Shown here: one piece after another, positions 21,731 through 31,505 of the stretch | How the letters are laid out: every line of letters starts with the position of its first letter | How positions within the stretch are numbered: the first letter of the stretch is position 1 | Origin: JABJGO01 sp963921245 | GTDB lineage: Bacteria; Pseudomonadota; Alphaproteobacteria; Rhodospirillales; Casp-alpha2 | DNA length: 64,000 bases | Assembly (NCBI GenBank): GCA_963921245.4 | Contig: CAWUEY030000001.1 | Coordinates: 310,001-374,000 of the forward strand | Direction of reading: 5' to 3' | The notes under the pieces: model-generated | Told to the model about the DNA's origin: nothing | The model's database searches: none | What the model saw: the letters and a program-made list of their open reading frames with translations, nothing else | Made by a program: the position numbers and the translations under genes

Positions 21731-21955
21731 AGTCCTGATCGGTCATTAGCATCCGGGCAGACCGTTTGTATTGCGCAAGCCACCCTTGCTCACCACATCA
21801 ATGCGTACGTTGCTGACCATGGCGCGACGCCAGATACCCGAGAGCCTGGAATTCAGTTAGGTCGCCGGTCACGGTGTTTCACTAATTCATTTCCATGTAT
21901 TAACGAACCCTCTTAAAGCGACATCAATTCAGCATGGCAAGGTGCGGCGGACCCG

Positions 21956-23368
21956 TTACCCGTATTGTTTTGATAGATAATCGAAAAACGCCCGAATACC
22001 CATGGCTTCGCCCCCTTCCGGGCGACCCGGACGGCTGCCCAGATTCCATGCCATCATATCGACATGGCACCAGGATGGCGGTGGCCCGGATACTGGGTTG
22101 ACAAAATGCTCTAGGAACAAGGCCGCGGTGATGGCACCGCCGTAACCGCCTTCCGGCGCATTGTTCAGATCGGCAACCTTGCCGTTAACATGGGCCTTAT
22201 AGCCGTGCCACAGCGGCATATGCCACAACGGGTCCCCGGTCCGCTCAGAAGCCAGCATCAATTCACGTGCAAGATCGTTGTCGTTGCTGAACAGGGCCGG
22301 AACCTCCGTACCCAACGCGACACGCGCCGCCCCGGTCAGGGTTGCAAAATCTATCACCACATCGGGACTTTCGCTGACCGCCTCGGTCAGGGCATCGGCC
22401 AGAATCACCCGCCCTTCAGCATCGGTATTGCCGACCTCAATGGTCAGCTTGCTACGGGTCGGCAGAACGTCGCCCGGTCGCATGGCATTCCCCGCGATGC
22501 TGTTTTCCACGGCAGGGATCAACAGCCGCAAGCGCACCGGCAACCGCCGTTCCATTATCATGCTGGCGAGACCCAGAGTGTTCGCCGCACCGCCCATATC
22601 CTTCTTCATCAGCTTCATACCAGCCGCCGACTTGATATCCAGACCCCCGGAATCGAAACAGACGCCTTTTCCGACAAGCGTTACCTTCGGATGCGTGCGT
22701 TTCCCCCATTTCATATCAATCAGACGTGGTGCGTCTGTACTGGCCCGCCCGACCGCGTGAATCGCAGGATAATTCTGTTTTAGTAGCGCCTTACCCACGA
22801 TAGTCCTGAACGTCGCTTTGTGTTTTCTAGCGAGTTTCGAGGCCGCTTGGGCAAGGGCGGTCGGCCCCATATCATTGGCCGGTACATTGATCAGATCCCG
22901 GACCAGGCAGATCGCGCGGACCGCTGCCAGGACGTAGGCGCGATCTGCAGCCCGCGGCCACACCAGCAGCGCGGTCAGTTCGTTGCCTTTCCCCTTCCCG
23001 GCCTTGTATGGGGTGTAAGCATAACCGGCCAAGGCCCATCCCATGGCCGCCGTGGTCGCGCTCTCTGTTTCGGGCTGTTCGTTTTCCAAACCCATGCCGA
23101 TGGAATAGCGTCCGGGCGGCAAGACCCGGGCCACGGCCGACCATTCCCAGATCGTACTGGGAACACCGCCAATCACGACACGGTCCAGCGCGCCTTTCGA
23201 TCCCGCCAGCAGACAGTGACTACCCGCACGCCCGTCGAAACCATTGGATTTGACCCAGGCACGTTCCGTCGGGGTCAGCGACTTCCGCCACCGTGTGAAA
23301 TCCCCCGGCTCGATAACTGTAAGGGGAATAGCACCTGACCTTGTTTTGCTGAGATATCTCTCCGGCAC
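21956..23368 (-). CDS. M17 family leucyl aminopeptidase
   Basis: The 470-residue metallopeptidase has the M17 signature NTDAEGRVILADAL and metal/catalytic residues in VGKGVCFDSGGLDIK, LMKKDMGGAA and the motif above. It would remove N-terminal residues from peptides in the cytoplasm using two metal ions. The GTG at 23368, preceded by GAGGGAGAG, is preferred to the longer upstream frame, whose extra N-terminus looks non-coding. It is divergent from the M24 peptidase-like gene. Confidence 0.93.
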   Translation of the reverse strand: MPERYLSKTRSGAIPLTVIEPGDFTRWRKSLTPTERAWVKSNGFDGRAGSHCLLAGSKGALDRVVIGGVPSTIWEWSAVARVLPPGRYSIGMGLENEQPETESATTAAMGWALAGYAYTPYKAGKGKGNELTALLVWPRAADRAYVLAAVRAICLVRDLINVPANDMGPTALAQAASKLARKHKATFRTIVGKALLKQNYPAIHAVGRASTDAPRLIDMKWGKRTHPKVTLVGKGVCFDSGGLDIKSAAGMKLMKKDMGGAANTLGLASMIMERRLPVRLRLLIPAVENSIAGNAMRPGDVLPTRSKLTIEVGNTDAEGRVILADALTEAVSESPDVVIDFATLTGAARVALGTEVPALFSNDNDLARELMLASERTGDPLWHMPLWHGYKAHVNGKVADLNNAPEGGYGGAITAALFLEHFVNPVSGPPPSWCHVDMMAWNLGSRPGRPEGGEAMGIRAFFDYLSKQYG

Positions 23369-23492
23369 GCGTTCTCTCCCTCTATTAACCCGGCTATCGC
23401 CGTGTTTGGATTGACATACTATGATGCGAAGATCACAAAGATACCAGAGTGATAAGTGATCTGAATAGAACAGGGAAAAGGAACCCGCCGCC

Positions 23493-24647
23493 ATGGGAAA
23501 AACCTGCGAAGCACGAACCCTGGACCTTCAACGTCGGCTGCGCGATGCGCACGTAGACGCGGCGGTAATCACCGATGGTGATTCAATTGCTTATTTCGGT
23601 GGATACTGGAGCTATCTGGGTCTGGAGTTCGGACGGCCCACGATCATGATTGTTCCCGCCAACGGCGACCCAGCTATCATTACACCACTCATGGAGTCGG
23701 ATATGTGCCGTGCCATGACCTGGGTTGACAAGGTAGTTCCCTGGGAAGACGGCGATGGTGCACCCTGGGGTGACGCCATGAGACCAACGCTCGGCAACGG
23801 CAAAATGACACTCGGTATTGAAGCCGCAAAGATGCCGGCAATCATTGCGGGATACATCGGTGCCAATGTTCCCACGGCAAAGGTCTCTGACATTTCCCGC
23901 ATGATCGGGGAGATGCGGGTCGTCAAGGACGATGACGAGATCATCATCATGCGCCAGGCCGGTCAGGTGGCCATTGCCATGCTGGAAGGTGGACGGGATG
24001 CTCTTGCAATCGGTGTGCCCGAATATGAACTGGCGCTCGCCGTCATCGCCGGTGGCACCCGGAAAGCCGCCGAGTTTCTCGATCCCGAAAAAGATCGATT
24101 TCACTCTCCCACCATTCACAACCTGCAGGTACTGCAATCCGGCCACGACACCTGCATGGTACACCGCCGCTCTTCGGTCCGAAGGCTTCAGAAAGGTGAC
24201 CCGGTCTACTTCTGTTTCTGTGGCATGGTGAACTTCAAGCATTACAAGTTGGGCTTTGACCGGAACTTTTTCATGGCATCGGTCACCGATGAACAGGCCC
24301 GGGATTACGAAACCACCATAGCTGCGCAAAAAGCCGCTCTTGACGCTATCCGCCCAGGCACCATCGCTGAAGAAGTCCACGCCCATGCCGCCGCCGTTTA
24401 CCGCGACGCGGGCCGTACCCCCGGTTATCGCACCGGGCGGGCCATCGGCTATTCATTTCTGGAAAGCCCGGAGCTGAAAGTCGGGGACAAAACGGTCCTG
24501 CAACCTGGCATGTCGTTTGCCGTTGACGGCGGTATCACGGTGGAAGGACAGTACGGTACGCGCGTTGGTGATAGTGTTGTTATCACGGACGACGGTTTCG
24601 AGGTCCTGACCCCCTACGACAAAACACTGACAGTGATTGACCGCTAG
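23493..24647 (+). CDS. M24 (creatinase/Xaa-Pro peptidase) family protein
   Basis: The 384-residue protein has a creatinase N-terminal domain (about 1-135) and a pita-bread C-terminal domain. The usual first M24 metal-ligand Asp position reads FCFCGMVNFK, the second keeps Asp in GFDRNFF, and the last Glu motif reads GTRVGDSVVI, with no Glu where a ligand is expected. A His in CMVHRRSS lies where creatinase has its catalytic His. The pattern suggests a metal-free creatinase-like hydrolase rather than a prolidase. The next gene is a sarcosine/dimethylglycine-type dehydrogenase, which would fit processing of an N-methyl amidine or amine. The substrate is not provable from sequence. Confidence 0.8.
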   Translation: MGKTCEARTLDLQRRLRDAHVDAAVITDGDSIAYFGGYWSYLGLEFGRPTIMIVPANGDPAIITPLMESDMCRAMTWVDKVVPWEDGDGAPWGDAMRPTLGNGKMTLGIEAAKMPAIIAGYIGANVPTAKVSDISRMIGEMRVVKDDDEIIIMRQAGQVAIAMLEGGRDALAIGVPEYELALAVIAGGTRKAAEFLDPEKDRFHSPTIHNLQVLQSGHDTCMVHRRSSVRRLQKGDPVYFCFCGMVNFKHYKLGFDRNFFMASVTDEQARDYETTIAAQKAALDAIRPGTIAEEVHAHAAAVYRDAGRTPGYRTGRAIGYSFLESPELKVGDKTVLQPGMSFAVDGGITVEGQYGTRVGDSVVITDDGFEVLTPYDKTLTVIDR

Positions 24648-24993
24648 TTTTCGCTCTCGCCATACGGGGTTTTGTAACGCCTGCTAGGGCGGCACCCGGT
24701 ACCGGGCGAGCCGTGGCTGTCCCCGTCATCGGTTGACAGAATATCCCGGGTATGGGTCCGCGCCGCAAGTTCGCTTTCGGCGATCGGCTTCACCTCTTCA
24801 CCGCGGCGCGGGCTGCATGTTCCTCGACAGGAAAAAGGCCAGGGCTTCTCCTTTGTCCATGACAAATCATGGATACTCCAGGTTCATAGTTTTGTGAAAA
24901 TTCTTGTCCATTTTTTCACTTCCAGATACTCTCGCGCCCTGATTTTTAGCGGCGGGACAGGGCAGTCCCTTCATCCAGAGGAGTTTACAACTC
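24648..24993. other. Intergenic region without a recognised gene
   Basis: This 346-bp gap separates the M24 gene from the flavoprotein gene. A 73-codon minus-strand frame crosses most of it but shows no recognisable domain and no good start signal. The last 100 bp are AT-richer and lead to GAGGAG (24979-24984), the ribosome binding site of the next gene, so a promoter probably lies here, but no clear -35/-10 pair is visible. Confidence 0.5.
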
Positions 24994-27420
24994 ATGAATT
25001 CTCAGGCTCGCGTTGTCATTGTCGGTGGCGGCAATATGGGTGTCGGTCTGCTGTATCATCTTGCAGAAGCCGGATGGACAGACTGCGTTCTGTTTGAAAA
25101 AGGGGAGCTGACATCCGGTTCAACCTGGCATGCCGCCGGCTTATGCCCCAGCTTCATCGCCGATTACAACATGTCGAAGATCCACCACTACGGCAATACA
25201 CTCTACCCCAAACTGGAAGAGATGACGGGCCAGTACGTTAGCTGGCACGGCTGTGGCGCTATCCGTTTCGCCACCAACGAACACGAACTGGATTACTTCA
25301 AATTGGTCGCCGGTATCGCCGATAACTCCGGCGCCGAGATGGAAATCATCGACCCGACAAAGATCAGGGAAATCGTTCCCTGGATTCAATTGGACGGTGT
25401 TGTCGCCGGTGCCTGGACCCGTACCGACGGACACGTAGACCCGGCAGGTGTTTGTAACGCCATGGCAACGGCTGCCAGGAATCTGGGTGCGAAAATTCAC
25501 CGGGAAACCATGGTGACCAACATTCAGCAGGCCGAAAACGGCGAATGGGAAGTTACCACCGAAAAGGGGGTGTGGACCTGCGAGCATGTGGTAAACGCCG
25601 GTGGCAACCATGCTGGTGCGATTGCTGCGTTCACCGGCATTGATCTGCCGGTCATCAATATGAAGCACCAATACATCGTTACGGACCCCTGTCCTGAATT
25701 CAAGGACATGGACGGGGAGATGCCTGTCATCCGCGATCCCCGGAACTCTTCCTATTATCGCCAGGAACAGAAGTCGGCGCTGATCGGCCCCTATGAGACA
25801 AGGGGCTCACGTATTGCCTGGCCGGAATCCGCGGGTGTCCCAGGCTGGAAATCCGATCATGAATTGTTCGGTGAAGAGCTCGACCCCATCATGGAGTATC
25901 TTGAAGGCGTCATGGAGGTCATGCCTATCTGGGCTGAGCTGGGCCTCCGACGCGTGGTGAACGGCTCGATCCCACATACCCCGGATGACAATCCCTTGCT
26001 AGGCCCTGTCCACGGTGCTCGGAACTATTGGCTCTGCACCGGTTCGGCCATCGGTATCGCACAGGGCGCGGGGTGTGGAAAGTACCTCGCCCAGTGGATC
26101 ATGAACGGTGAGTCCGAAATCAATATGGCAGGCCTCGACCCGCGCCGATTCGGCACCTACGCCGATACCGACTATTGTCGTGAAAAAGGTCATCAGGCCT
26201 ATGAGCATATGTATATTCTCCACTTACCGGGCGAAGAACGCCCCGCCGCCCGAAACCGCCGCTGCACACCGCTGTTCAAAAAGCTGAACGGCATGGGTGC
26301 TATACACACGGAGGCTCATGGTTGGGAACGCCCCAAGTGGTTCTCGCTGGATGGCGCAGCGGAAGATGTCGGCTTCCGTCGCGGCAATACCTTCGATGCG
26401 GTTGCCAGGGAATGCCAGGCCGTCCGTGAACGTGTCGGTGTGATGGACCTGTCGAGCTTCGCCAAGTACGACCTGTCAGGGCCGGATGCGGAAGCCATGC
26501 TCAACCGTCTGACGGCAAACAAATTACCAAAGCGCATGGGCGGTATTGGTTTGACCTACATGCTGACGCACAACGGCTGCATCGAAAGCGAGATGACGAT
26601 CACCCGATTTGCAGACGATCGTTTCTATGTTCTGTCGGGGGCGAGTGCAGAAGAAAAAGACTGGGACATGTTAACCCAGGGCAAGCGGGACAGCGAGAAC
26701 GTAACCATCACCAATGTGACCGATGACTATGGGATGCTGGTTCTGACCGGCCCGAATTCCCGGGATGTTTTGAGCCGGATTACCGACGCAGCCCTCGACA
26801 ACGACAATTTCAAATGGCTGACGGGTCGGAAGATCTCCGTCGCCGATGCAAATGTTCGAGCGCTCCGGGTCTCCTACGCCGGCGAACTGGGTTGGGAGTT
26901 ACACATTCCCATGGCTGATCTGGAAACTGTCTACGACGCCATCTGGGCGGCAGGACAGGAGTATGGTATTGCCAACTTTGGCGCTTATGCGCTCAATAGC
27001 CTGCGCATGGAAAAAGCCTTCCGCAGTCTGCACAGCGAACTGACCAACGAGATCACACTGATCGAAGGCGACATGGAGCGCTTTTTCGCATCGGACAAAG
27101 GCGATTTTGTTGGCCGTGAAGCGACCCTCAAAAGACAGCGGGAGGGTGTCGACATCAAGGTGGCCTATGTTGAAGTGGACGTTACCGACAACGACGTGGT
27201 TGGTGGCGAGCCAGTCTTTATAGATCATAAATGCGTTGGCGTCGCCACTTCGGGCGGTTACGGCCACGCTGTCGGAAAAAGTCTGGCATTTGTTTATGTG
27301 CCGCCGGAAAACGCGGTGCCAGGTTCGGAAATGGAAATCGGATTGCTCGGCGAACGCCGAAAGGCGGTGGTTCTCGCGGAACCGGCCTATGATCCGAAGA
27401 GTGAAAAACCGCGGGTGTAA
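24994..27420 (+). CDS. FAD-dependent dimethylglycine/sarcosine dehydrogenase-type protein with GcvT domain
   Basis: The 808-residue enzyme joins an N-terminal FAD amine oxidase domain (Rossmann motif VVIVGGGNMGVGLLYHL, residues 6-22) to a C-terminal glycine-cleavage T-type folate domain (about 430-800, including AYALNSLRMEKAFR and YAGELGWELHIP). GSTWHAAGL (about 37-45) matches the site where His carries covalent FAD in dimethylglycine and sarcosine dehydrogenases. The reaction would be oxidative N-demethylation, with the one-carbon unit passed to tetrahydrofolate. The length is close to the family's 800-860 residues. GAGGAG 9 nt upstream supports the start. The next-door creatinase-like gene and the carnitine/betaine genes downstream support a role in methylated-amine breakdown. 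Dimethylglycine versus sarcosine cannot be decided. Confidence 0.9.
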   Translation: MNSQARVVIVGGGNMGVGLLYHLAEAGWTDCVLFEKGELTSGSTWHAAGLCPSFIADYNMSKIHHYGNTLYPKLEEMTGQYVSWHGCGAIRFATNEHELDYFKLVAGIADNSGAEMEIIDPTKIREIVPWIQLDGVVAGAWTRTDGHVDPAGVCNAMATAARNLGAKIHRETMVTNIQQAENGEWEVTTEKGVWTCEHVVNAGGNHAGAIAAFTGIDLPVINMKHQYIVTDPCPEFKDMDGEMPVIRDPRNSSYYRQEQKSALIGPYETRGSRIAWPESAGVPGWKSDHELFGEELDPIMEYLEGVMEVMPIWAELGLRRVVNGSIPHTPDDNPLLGPVHGARNYWLCTGSAIGIAQGAGCGKYLAQWIMNGESEINMAGLDPRRFGTYADTDYCREKGHQAYEHMYILHLPGEERPAARNRRCTPLFKKLNGMGAIHTEAHGWERPKWFSLDGAAEDVGFRRGNTFDAVARECQAVRERVGVMDLSSFAKYDLSGPDAEAMLNRLTANKLPKRMGGIGLTYMLTHNGCIESEMTITRFADDRFYVLSGASAEEKDWDMLTQGKRDSENVTITNVTDDYGMLVLTGPNSRDVLSRITDAALDNDNFKWLTGRKISVADANVRALRVSYAGELGWELHIPMADLETVYDAIWAAGQEYGIANFGAYALNSLRMEKAFRSLHSELTNEITLIEGDMERFFASDKGDFVGREATLKRQREGVDIKVAYVEVDVTDNDVVGGEPVFIDHKCVGVATSGGYGHAVGKSLAFVYVPPENAVPGSEMEIGLLGERRKAVVLAEPAYDPKSEKPRV

Positions 27421-27493
27421 TCCGAAATCTGAAAACAAGGGTGGCCACTAATCACGTTTAGCCGTCTTTATTTATCCAGGGAGAGAATTGACG

Positions 27494-27660
27494 TTATCCG
27501 TTCCAGTAACCGTCATTCTTAAGACTTTCCTGGGGTTCCCCGTTTCCTTTGCGCAGCGTATCGACCATGAAGTCAATTTGACTCCGGGTCAGGGTAAGCG
27601 GTGGCGACAGGACATTCAGAACATTCAGATGTGCGATAGGACGCACAATCCCGCCGCTGG
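27494..27660 (-). pseudogene. C-terminal fragment of a class III aminotransferase
   Basis: On the minus strand, reading to TAA (27494-27496), a frame encodes SGGIVRPIAHLNVLNVLSPP, then LTLTRSQIDFMVDTLRKG and a short tail. This is the characteristic C-terminus of omega-amino acid:pyruvate-type (class III, PLP) aminotransferases. Nothing upstream continues in frame; a neighbouring frame gives ETVGEVTAHLP, which may be the next part beyond a frameshift. It has no start or catalytic Lys and is a relic. Confidence 0.7.
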
Positions 27661-27812
27661 CAGATGGGCTGTCACCTCTCCGACTGTCTCTTGTCGCAAG
27701 TTTCGATGATGAGAGAACCGTGTCAACCCTGGGCCTGGAAAACCCCGATGAGTCCGATCCTTTACATTTGTTTTGGTTGGTACGCCCGAAGTCCAGATGT
27801 TATTGAAGCGCC

Positions 27813-28487
27813 ATGCCGATGAAAGCCAGCATTATTCCGGTTACCCCCTATCAACAGAACTGCTCTGTTCTCTGGTGTGATGAAACCATGCGCGGCGCTG
27901 TGGTTGACCCCGGTGGCGATTTGGAAAGAGTTCTGGCCGCCGTCAAGGAAAACCACGTCACCATCGAAAAAATTCTCATCACCCACGGTCATTTGGACCA
28001 TGCCGGTGGTACTGCGGACCTCAAGGATAAGCTGAAAGTACCCATTGAGGGGCCGCATATCGACGATACGTTCTGGATCAAACGCCTGCCGGAAGATTGC
28101 GCCCAATCCGGATTCAAGGGGCGGGTGTTTGAATCAGATCGATGGCTTGAAAATGGTGATCAGGTTACGGTCGGCAACCTTATTCTCGACGTTTACCACT
28201 GTCCCGGACATACCCCGGGGCATGTCGTGTTTCACGAACCCAAGGCCAATTTGGCCTTTGTCGGCGATGTCCTGTTTCAGGGCTCCATTGGACGAACGGA
28301 TTTCCCCCGCGGAAACCATGACGATTTGATCAATGCCATTCGCGCCCGCCTCTGGCCCTTGGGCGATGATGTTGCATTTATCCCCGGACATGGCCCCATG
28401 TCCACCTTCGGCCATGAACGCGCAACCAACCCGTTTGTCGGCGACAGAATCCAAAAAAACCCGGTCCCAATACCTGAGCGGCGATAG
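27813..28487 (+). CDS. MBL-fold metallohydrolase (GloB/YcbL-like)
   Basis: The 224-residue protein has the metallo-beta-lactamase metal motif THGHLDHAGG (about 57-66), a further His in GHTPGHVVF, Asp in FVGDVLF, and a C-terminal His in IPGHGP, giving a complete dinuclear site. It is similar to hydroxyacylglutathione hydrolase-like proteins of the short YcbL type, which hydrolyse thioesters such as lactoylglutathione. The short length argues against a full glyoxalase II C-terminal domain. It stands alone between two relics. Confidence 0.88.
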   Translation: MPMKASIIPVTPYQQNCSVLWCDETMRGAVVDPGGDLERVLAAVKENHVTIEKILITHGHLDHAGGTADLKDKLKVPIEGPHIDDTFWIKRLPEDCAQSGFKGRVFESDRWLENGDQVTVGNLILDVYHCPGHTPGHVVFHEPKANLAFVGDVLFQGSIGRTDFPRGNHDDLINAIRARLWPLGDDVAFIPGHGPMSTFGHERATNPFVGDRIQKNPVPIPERR

Positions 28488-28661
28488 CCGTTGGGGCGAT
28501 AGCGAATACAGACAGTGGACATTTCACGTTTTATTCCCCGATTAGAAACTGTAGACCAATCTGCCTAGGTTCAGATAGACATGAGACTCTGAGATCAGTT
28601 GTATTTCAGCTGTGGCCCCGGAGAATGGAAGTGTTGCAACACCCAGTTTTCCGGAGGCCAC

Positions 28662-29699
28662 GATGCAGATCCATGGATTGCACAAGAGCGTTTATAGACT
28701 TTACCGATACGCCCGTACACAGACCCGGGCACAGGAATGCCTTGATGCCTATCGCCAACACCACGAGAGCAGGCCCGGCATTGGGAGTCTCTGAAAGCCG
28801 AGGGCGTGAGCGATGGGAAGTGTCAGGAATTTGTTGGTCTATCCCTCAAAGCCATTATCGCCATAAACGGGCACTGGATAACCTCAGACACGGTATGGCC
28901 CCGCCGCCCACGCGACCGAAGCGCATCAACAGGCCGCGCTGGGGAGAAGCAGAAAAACAGCTTGTGTTTCGCCTTCGTGGCGAGAACCCCACCTACGGTA
29001 AGGCACTGACCGACAGGTGAATGCAGGGCATTCACCGAGAGGTAAAAGATCGCCGTCATCATCAACCGGGATCATGGCAAAAATATCAGTGCCAGCACCG
29101 CAGGCCGCATTCTCACGGTCTTGTTTGAAAAAGGGCTGATCACAAAATCGGTCTCGGCACCACGGTCCGAAAAGAAACGCAGCTTCTCCAAATCTCACGC
29201 AAAGCCATGGACCTACAAGGACTACAGCAAAATGGCACTGGGTGAGCGCGTACAGGTGGATCACATGACGGTTAACAAAAACGGCGTCACCTGCAAACGC
29301 TTCCAGGCATGGGAGCCCCGCTCAAAGTATATCCATGCCCAGGTTTACAGCAACGCCAGGGCGTCCGCCGCCAAACGCTTCCTCATGGAATTGATCGAAC
29401 AGGCGCCCTTCAGGATCATATCCATACAGGTAGACGGCGGCTCGGAGTTCATGGCCGAATTCGAGGCCACATGCGAAGAAATGACCATCTCCCTTGAGGT
29501 CCTGCCACCGAGCAAGCCAACATATACCGGCGGGATCGAACGCGCGAACAGAACGTTCAGGGAAGAATTCTACTATCGACGTGATCTGCTGGCGGGTCAA
29601 ATCGGAGTCATACGAGCTGAACTCAAAAAAGTCGTTAATAAATACAACACATATCGACACCATAAAACACTGAGAGGATTGACACCAATGGCCAGATAG
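28662..29699 (+). pseudogene. Integrase-type (IS481/IS3-like) transposase, degraded
   Basis: Pieces of one transposase lie in several frames: an N-terminal part from ATG 28662, then SLKAEGVSDGKCQEFVGLS, then SHYRHKRALDNLRHGM and EKQLVFRLRGENPTYGK. After a 40-bp insertion (29005-29044), AKIAVIINRDHGKNISASTA continues. The catalytic rve domain from about 29121 is open and shows Asp in VQVDHMT, Asp in IQVDGGSEF and Glu in GGIERANRTF. Frameshifts in the N-terminal half and the insertion make it inactive. Clear terminal inverted repeats were not found. Confidence 0.85.
29005..29044 (+). repeat. 40-bp palindromic insertion, copy 1
   Basis: Removing exactly these 40 bp restores the transposase reading PTYGKAKIAVIINRDHG. 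The insert contains a perfect 9-bp hairpin, GGTGAATGC-AGG-GCATTCACC, with outer arms ACC and GGT. The same sequence, inverted and with one mismatch over 38 bp, interrupts a different transposase relic at 48225-48264. Confidence 0.88.
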
Positions 29700-29766
29700 C
29701 CCGCTGTCGACCCGCCGTCGGGGCGGTTATATGTAATCATTTCTCCCATGAGAACCTCCTGTACTA

Positions 29767-31410
29767 TCAGGTTTCGTTAAAATCAAAACGGGCATACTCA
29801 GGCTCCATCTGAGGGAGTCCGCGGATGTAATCCGATGCCTTTTCCCCAATCATTTGTGTTGGCGCATTCAGATTGCCACTGACGATTTGCGGCATGACAG
29901 ATGCATCCACAACGCGCAAACAATCAATACCGTGAACCCGCAGCTCGCCGTCCACCACGGCCATCTCATCCTTGCCCATGCGACAGGTCGCACACGGGTG
30001 ATAGTCCGTGGTTACAACCGATCGAATCCAGGCTTCAATATCGGAGCCTGAGGACGTTTCCGGCCCCGGATCCAGTTCCTGCCCCCGAAATGGATCAAAA
30101 GCCTTCTGGTGAATGAGGTCACGTATCTTGTGCACACCTTCAATCATTTGTTTCCGGTCGTCTTCGGTTTTAAGATAGTTGAAGTACAGGGCGGGTTTAT
30201 CTGTCGGCATGGCCGATTTCAGCTCGATGTGGCCCGTACTCGTCGGACGCAGTAGGTCTTCTTGCAGGATAAACGCCTGATCCAGCTTGATGCGATCCCC
30301 GTCATAATCGACCCCGAAGGGACCAAAGTGATATTGCAGGTTTGGAAAATCCACCTCGGGATTGCCGCTAATGCAACCACCTGCCTCCCAGATATTGGAC
30401 GCCGCGATCCCTGATTTCGCAATCATCCATCGGGCGCCCGCAATAAACCTGTTCACAGGGTTGGCGAGACGGTGAATGGTTACCGGCTTGGTGCACTCAT
30501 ATTTCAACGACACATTGGCATGATCCTGCAGGTTTTGCCCCACACCGGGCAGGTCAAGGACGACCTCGATTTCATGATCACGCAAATGATCAGCAGGGCC
30601 GATACCGGATAACATCAGAAGCTGCGGTGAATTGATGGCCCCGCCGGACAGGATAACTTCCCTGCGGGCATGGAGCGTGTGCCGGGTACCCTTGTGCTCA
30701 AACTCGATTCCAACGGCACGTCTGCCTTCAAAGAGAATGCGGTGAACCTGGGCGTTTGTTTCCAACCAGAGATTGGGACGTGAGAGGGCCGGTTTCAAAT
30801 GCGCGCTCGCCGCGCTGCATCGCCTGCCATTGCGTTTGGTACTGTCCATCCGAGTGACCCCTTCCGGCTTGTAGCCGCTGGGATCGTCTGTGTATCCCTG
30901 ACCGGCTTGCTGACCGGCTTCGAGAAAGGCATCAAACAGCGGGTTCTTCAACGAGGCACGAGATACACCTAGCGGCCCGCTCCCGCCCCGCCACTCGCTT
31001 TCCCCCCGTTCACTGGTTTCACAGCGTCGAAAATACGGCAGACAATGGGCATACGACCATTCGTCGAGACCGAATTCACTGGCCCATAAATCGTAATCCC
31101 TGGGATGACCCCGCATGTAAACCATGGAATTGATAGAGGAAGAACCGCCAACCACACGACCGCGCGGCATATCCACGTGTCGCCCGAATAATTCTGCCTC
31201 ATCCTCGGTTTCATAGTTCCAGTTGATGCGTCTGTCCCGATAGACTTTGTAGACACCTGCTGGAATATGAATCATCAGGTCCCGATCCATGGGACCCGCT
31301 TCCAGAATAACCACATCCTCCTTGCCATTTTCAGAAAGCCGGTTGGCAAGCACGCAACCCGCCGAACCGGCACCAATTATGATGTAGTCTGTGACTTCCC
31401 TGGTTTTCAT
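29767..31410 (-). CDS. GMC family oxidoreductase (choline dehydrogenase-like)
   Basis: The 547-residue flavoprotein has the N-terminal FAD motif YIIIGAGSAGCVLANRLSE, the GMC signature GGSSSINSMVYMRGH, a second signature GGAINSPQLLMLSGIGP, and the C-terminal active-site region TDYHPCATCRMG with the catalytic His. The family oxidises primary alcohols such as choline; BetA-like sequences cannot be told from other alcohol oxidases here. It is divergent from nadE. Nearby carnitine and N-methyl amine genes make a quaternary-ammonium alcohol plausible as substrate, but no betB or betI is adjacent. Confidence 0.9.
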   Translation of the reverse strand: MKTREVTDYIIIGAGSAGCVLANRLSENGKEDVVILEAGPMDRDLMIHIPAGVYKVYRDRRINWNYETEDEAELFGRHVDMPRGRVVGGSSSINSMVYMRGHPRDYDLWASEFGLDEWSYAHCLPYFRRCETSERGESEWRGGSGPLGVSRASLKNPLFDAFLEAGQQAGQGYTDDPSGYKPEGVTRMDSTKRNGRRCSAASAHLKPALSRPNLWLETNAQVHRILFEGRRAVGIEFEHKGTRHTLHARREVILSGGAINSPQLLMLSGIGPADHLRDHEIEVVLDLPGVGQNLQDHANVSLKYECTKPVTIHRLANPVNRFIAGARWMIAKSGIAASNIWEAGGCISGNPEVDFPNLQYHFGPFGVDYDGDRIKLDQAFILQEDLLRPTSTGHIELKSAMPTDKPALYFNYLKTEDDRKQMIEGVHKIRDLIHQKAFDPFRGQELDPGPETSSGSDIEAWIRSVVTTDYHPCATCRMGKDEMAVVDGELRVHGIDCLRVVDASVMPQIVSGNLNAPTQMIGEKASDYIRGLPQMEPEYARFDFNET

Positions 31411-31505
31411 CGGTTGTCCACTCTTCCCTACATCAAATGCTTGGCGTTGTCGCGGTTTTTAGTATGCTGGCTCCGCGTTTCAGGGCCCATGATGAGGTTA
31501 GAAAA

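Noticed and set aside
24644..24865. 73-codon minus-strand frame in the gap before the demethylase gene
   Set aside because: No recognised domain, atypical composition and no convincing ribosome binding site.
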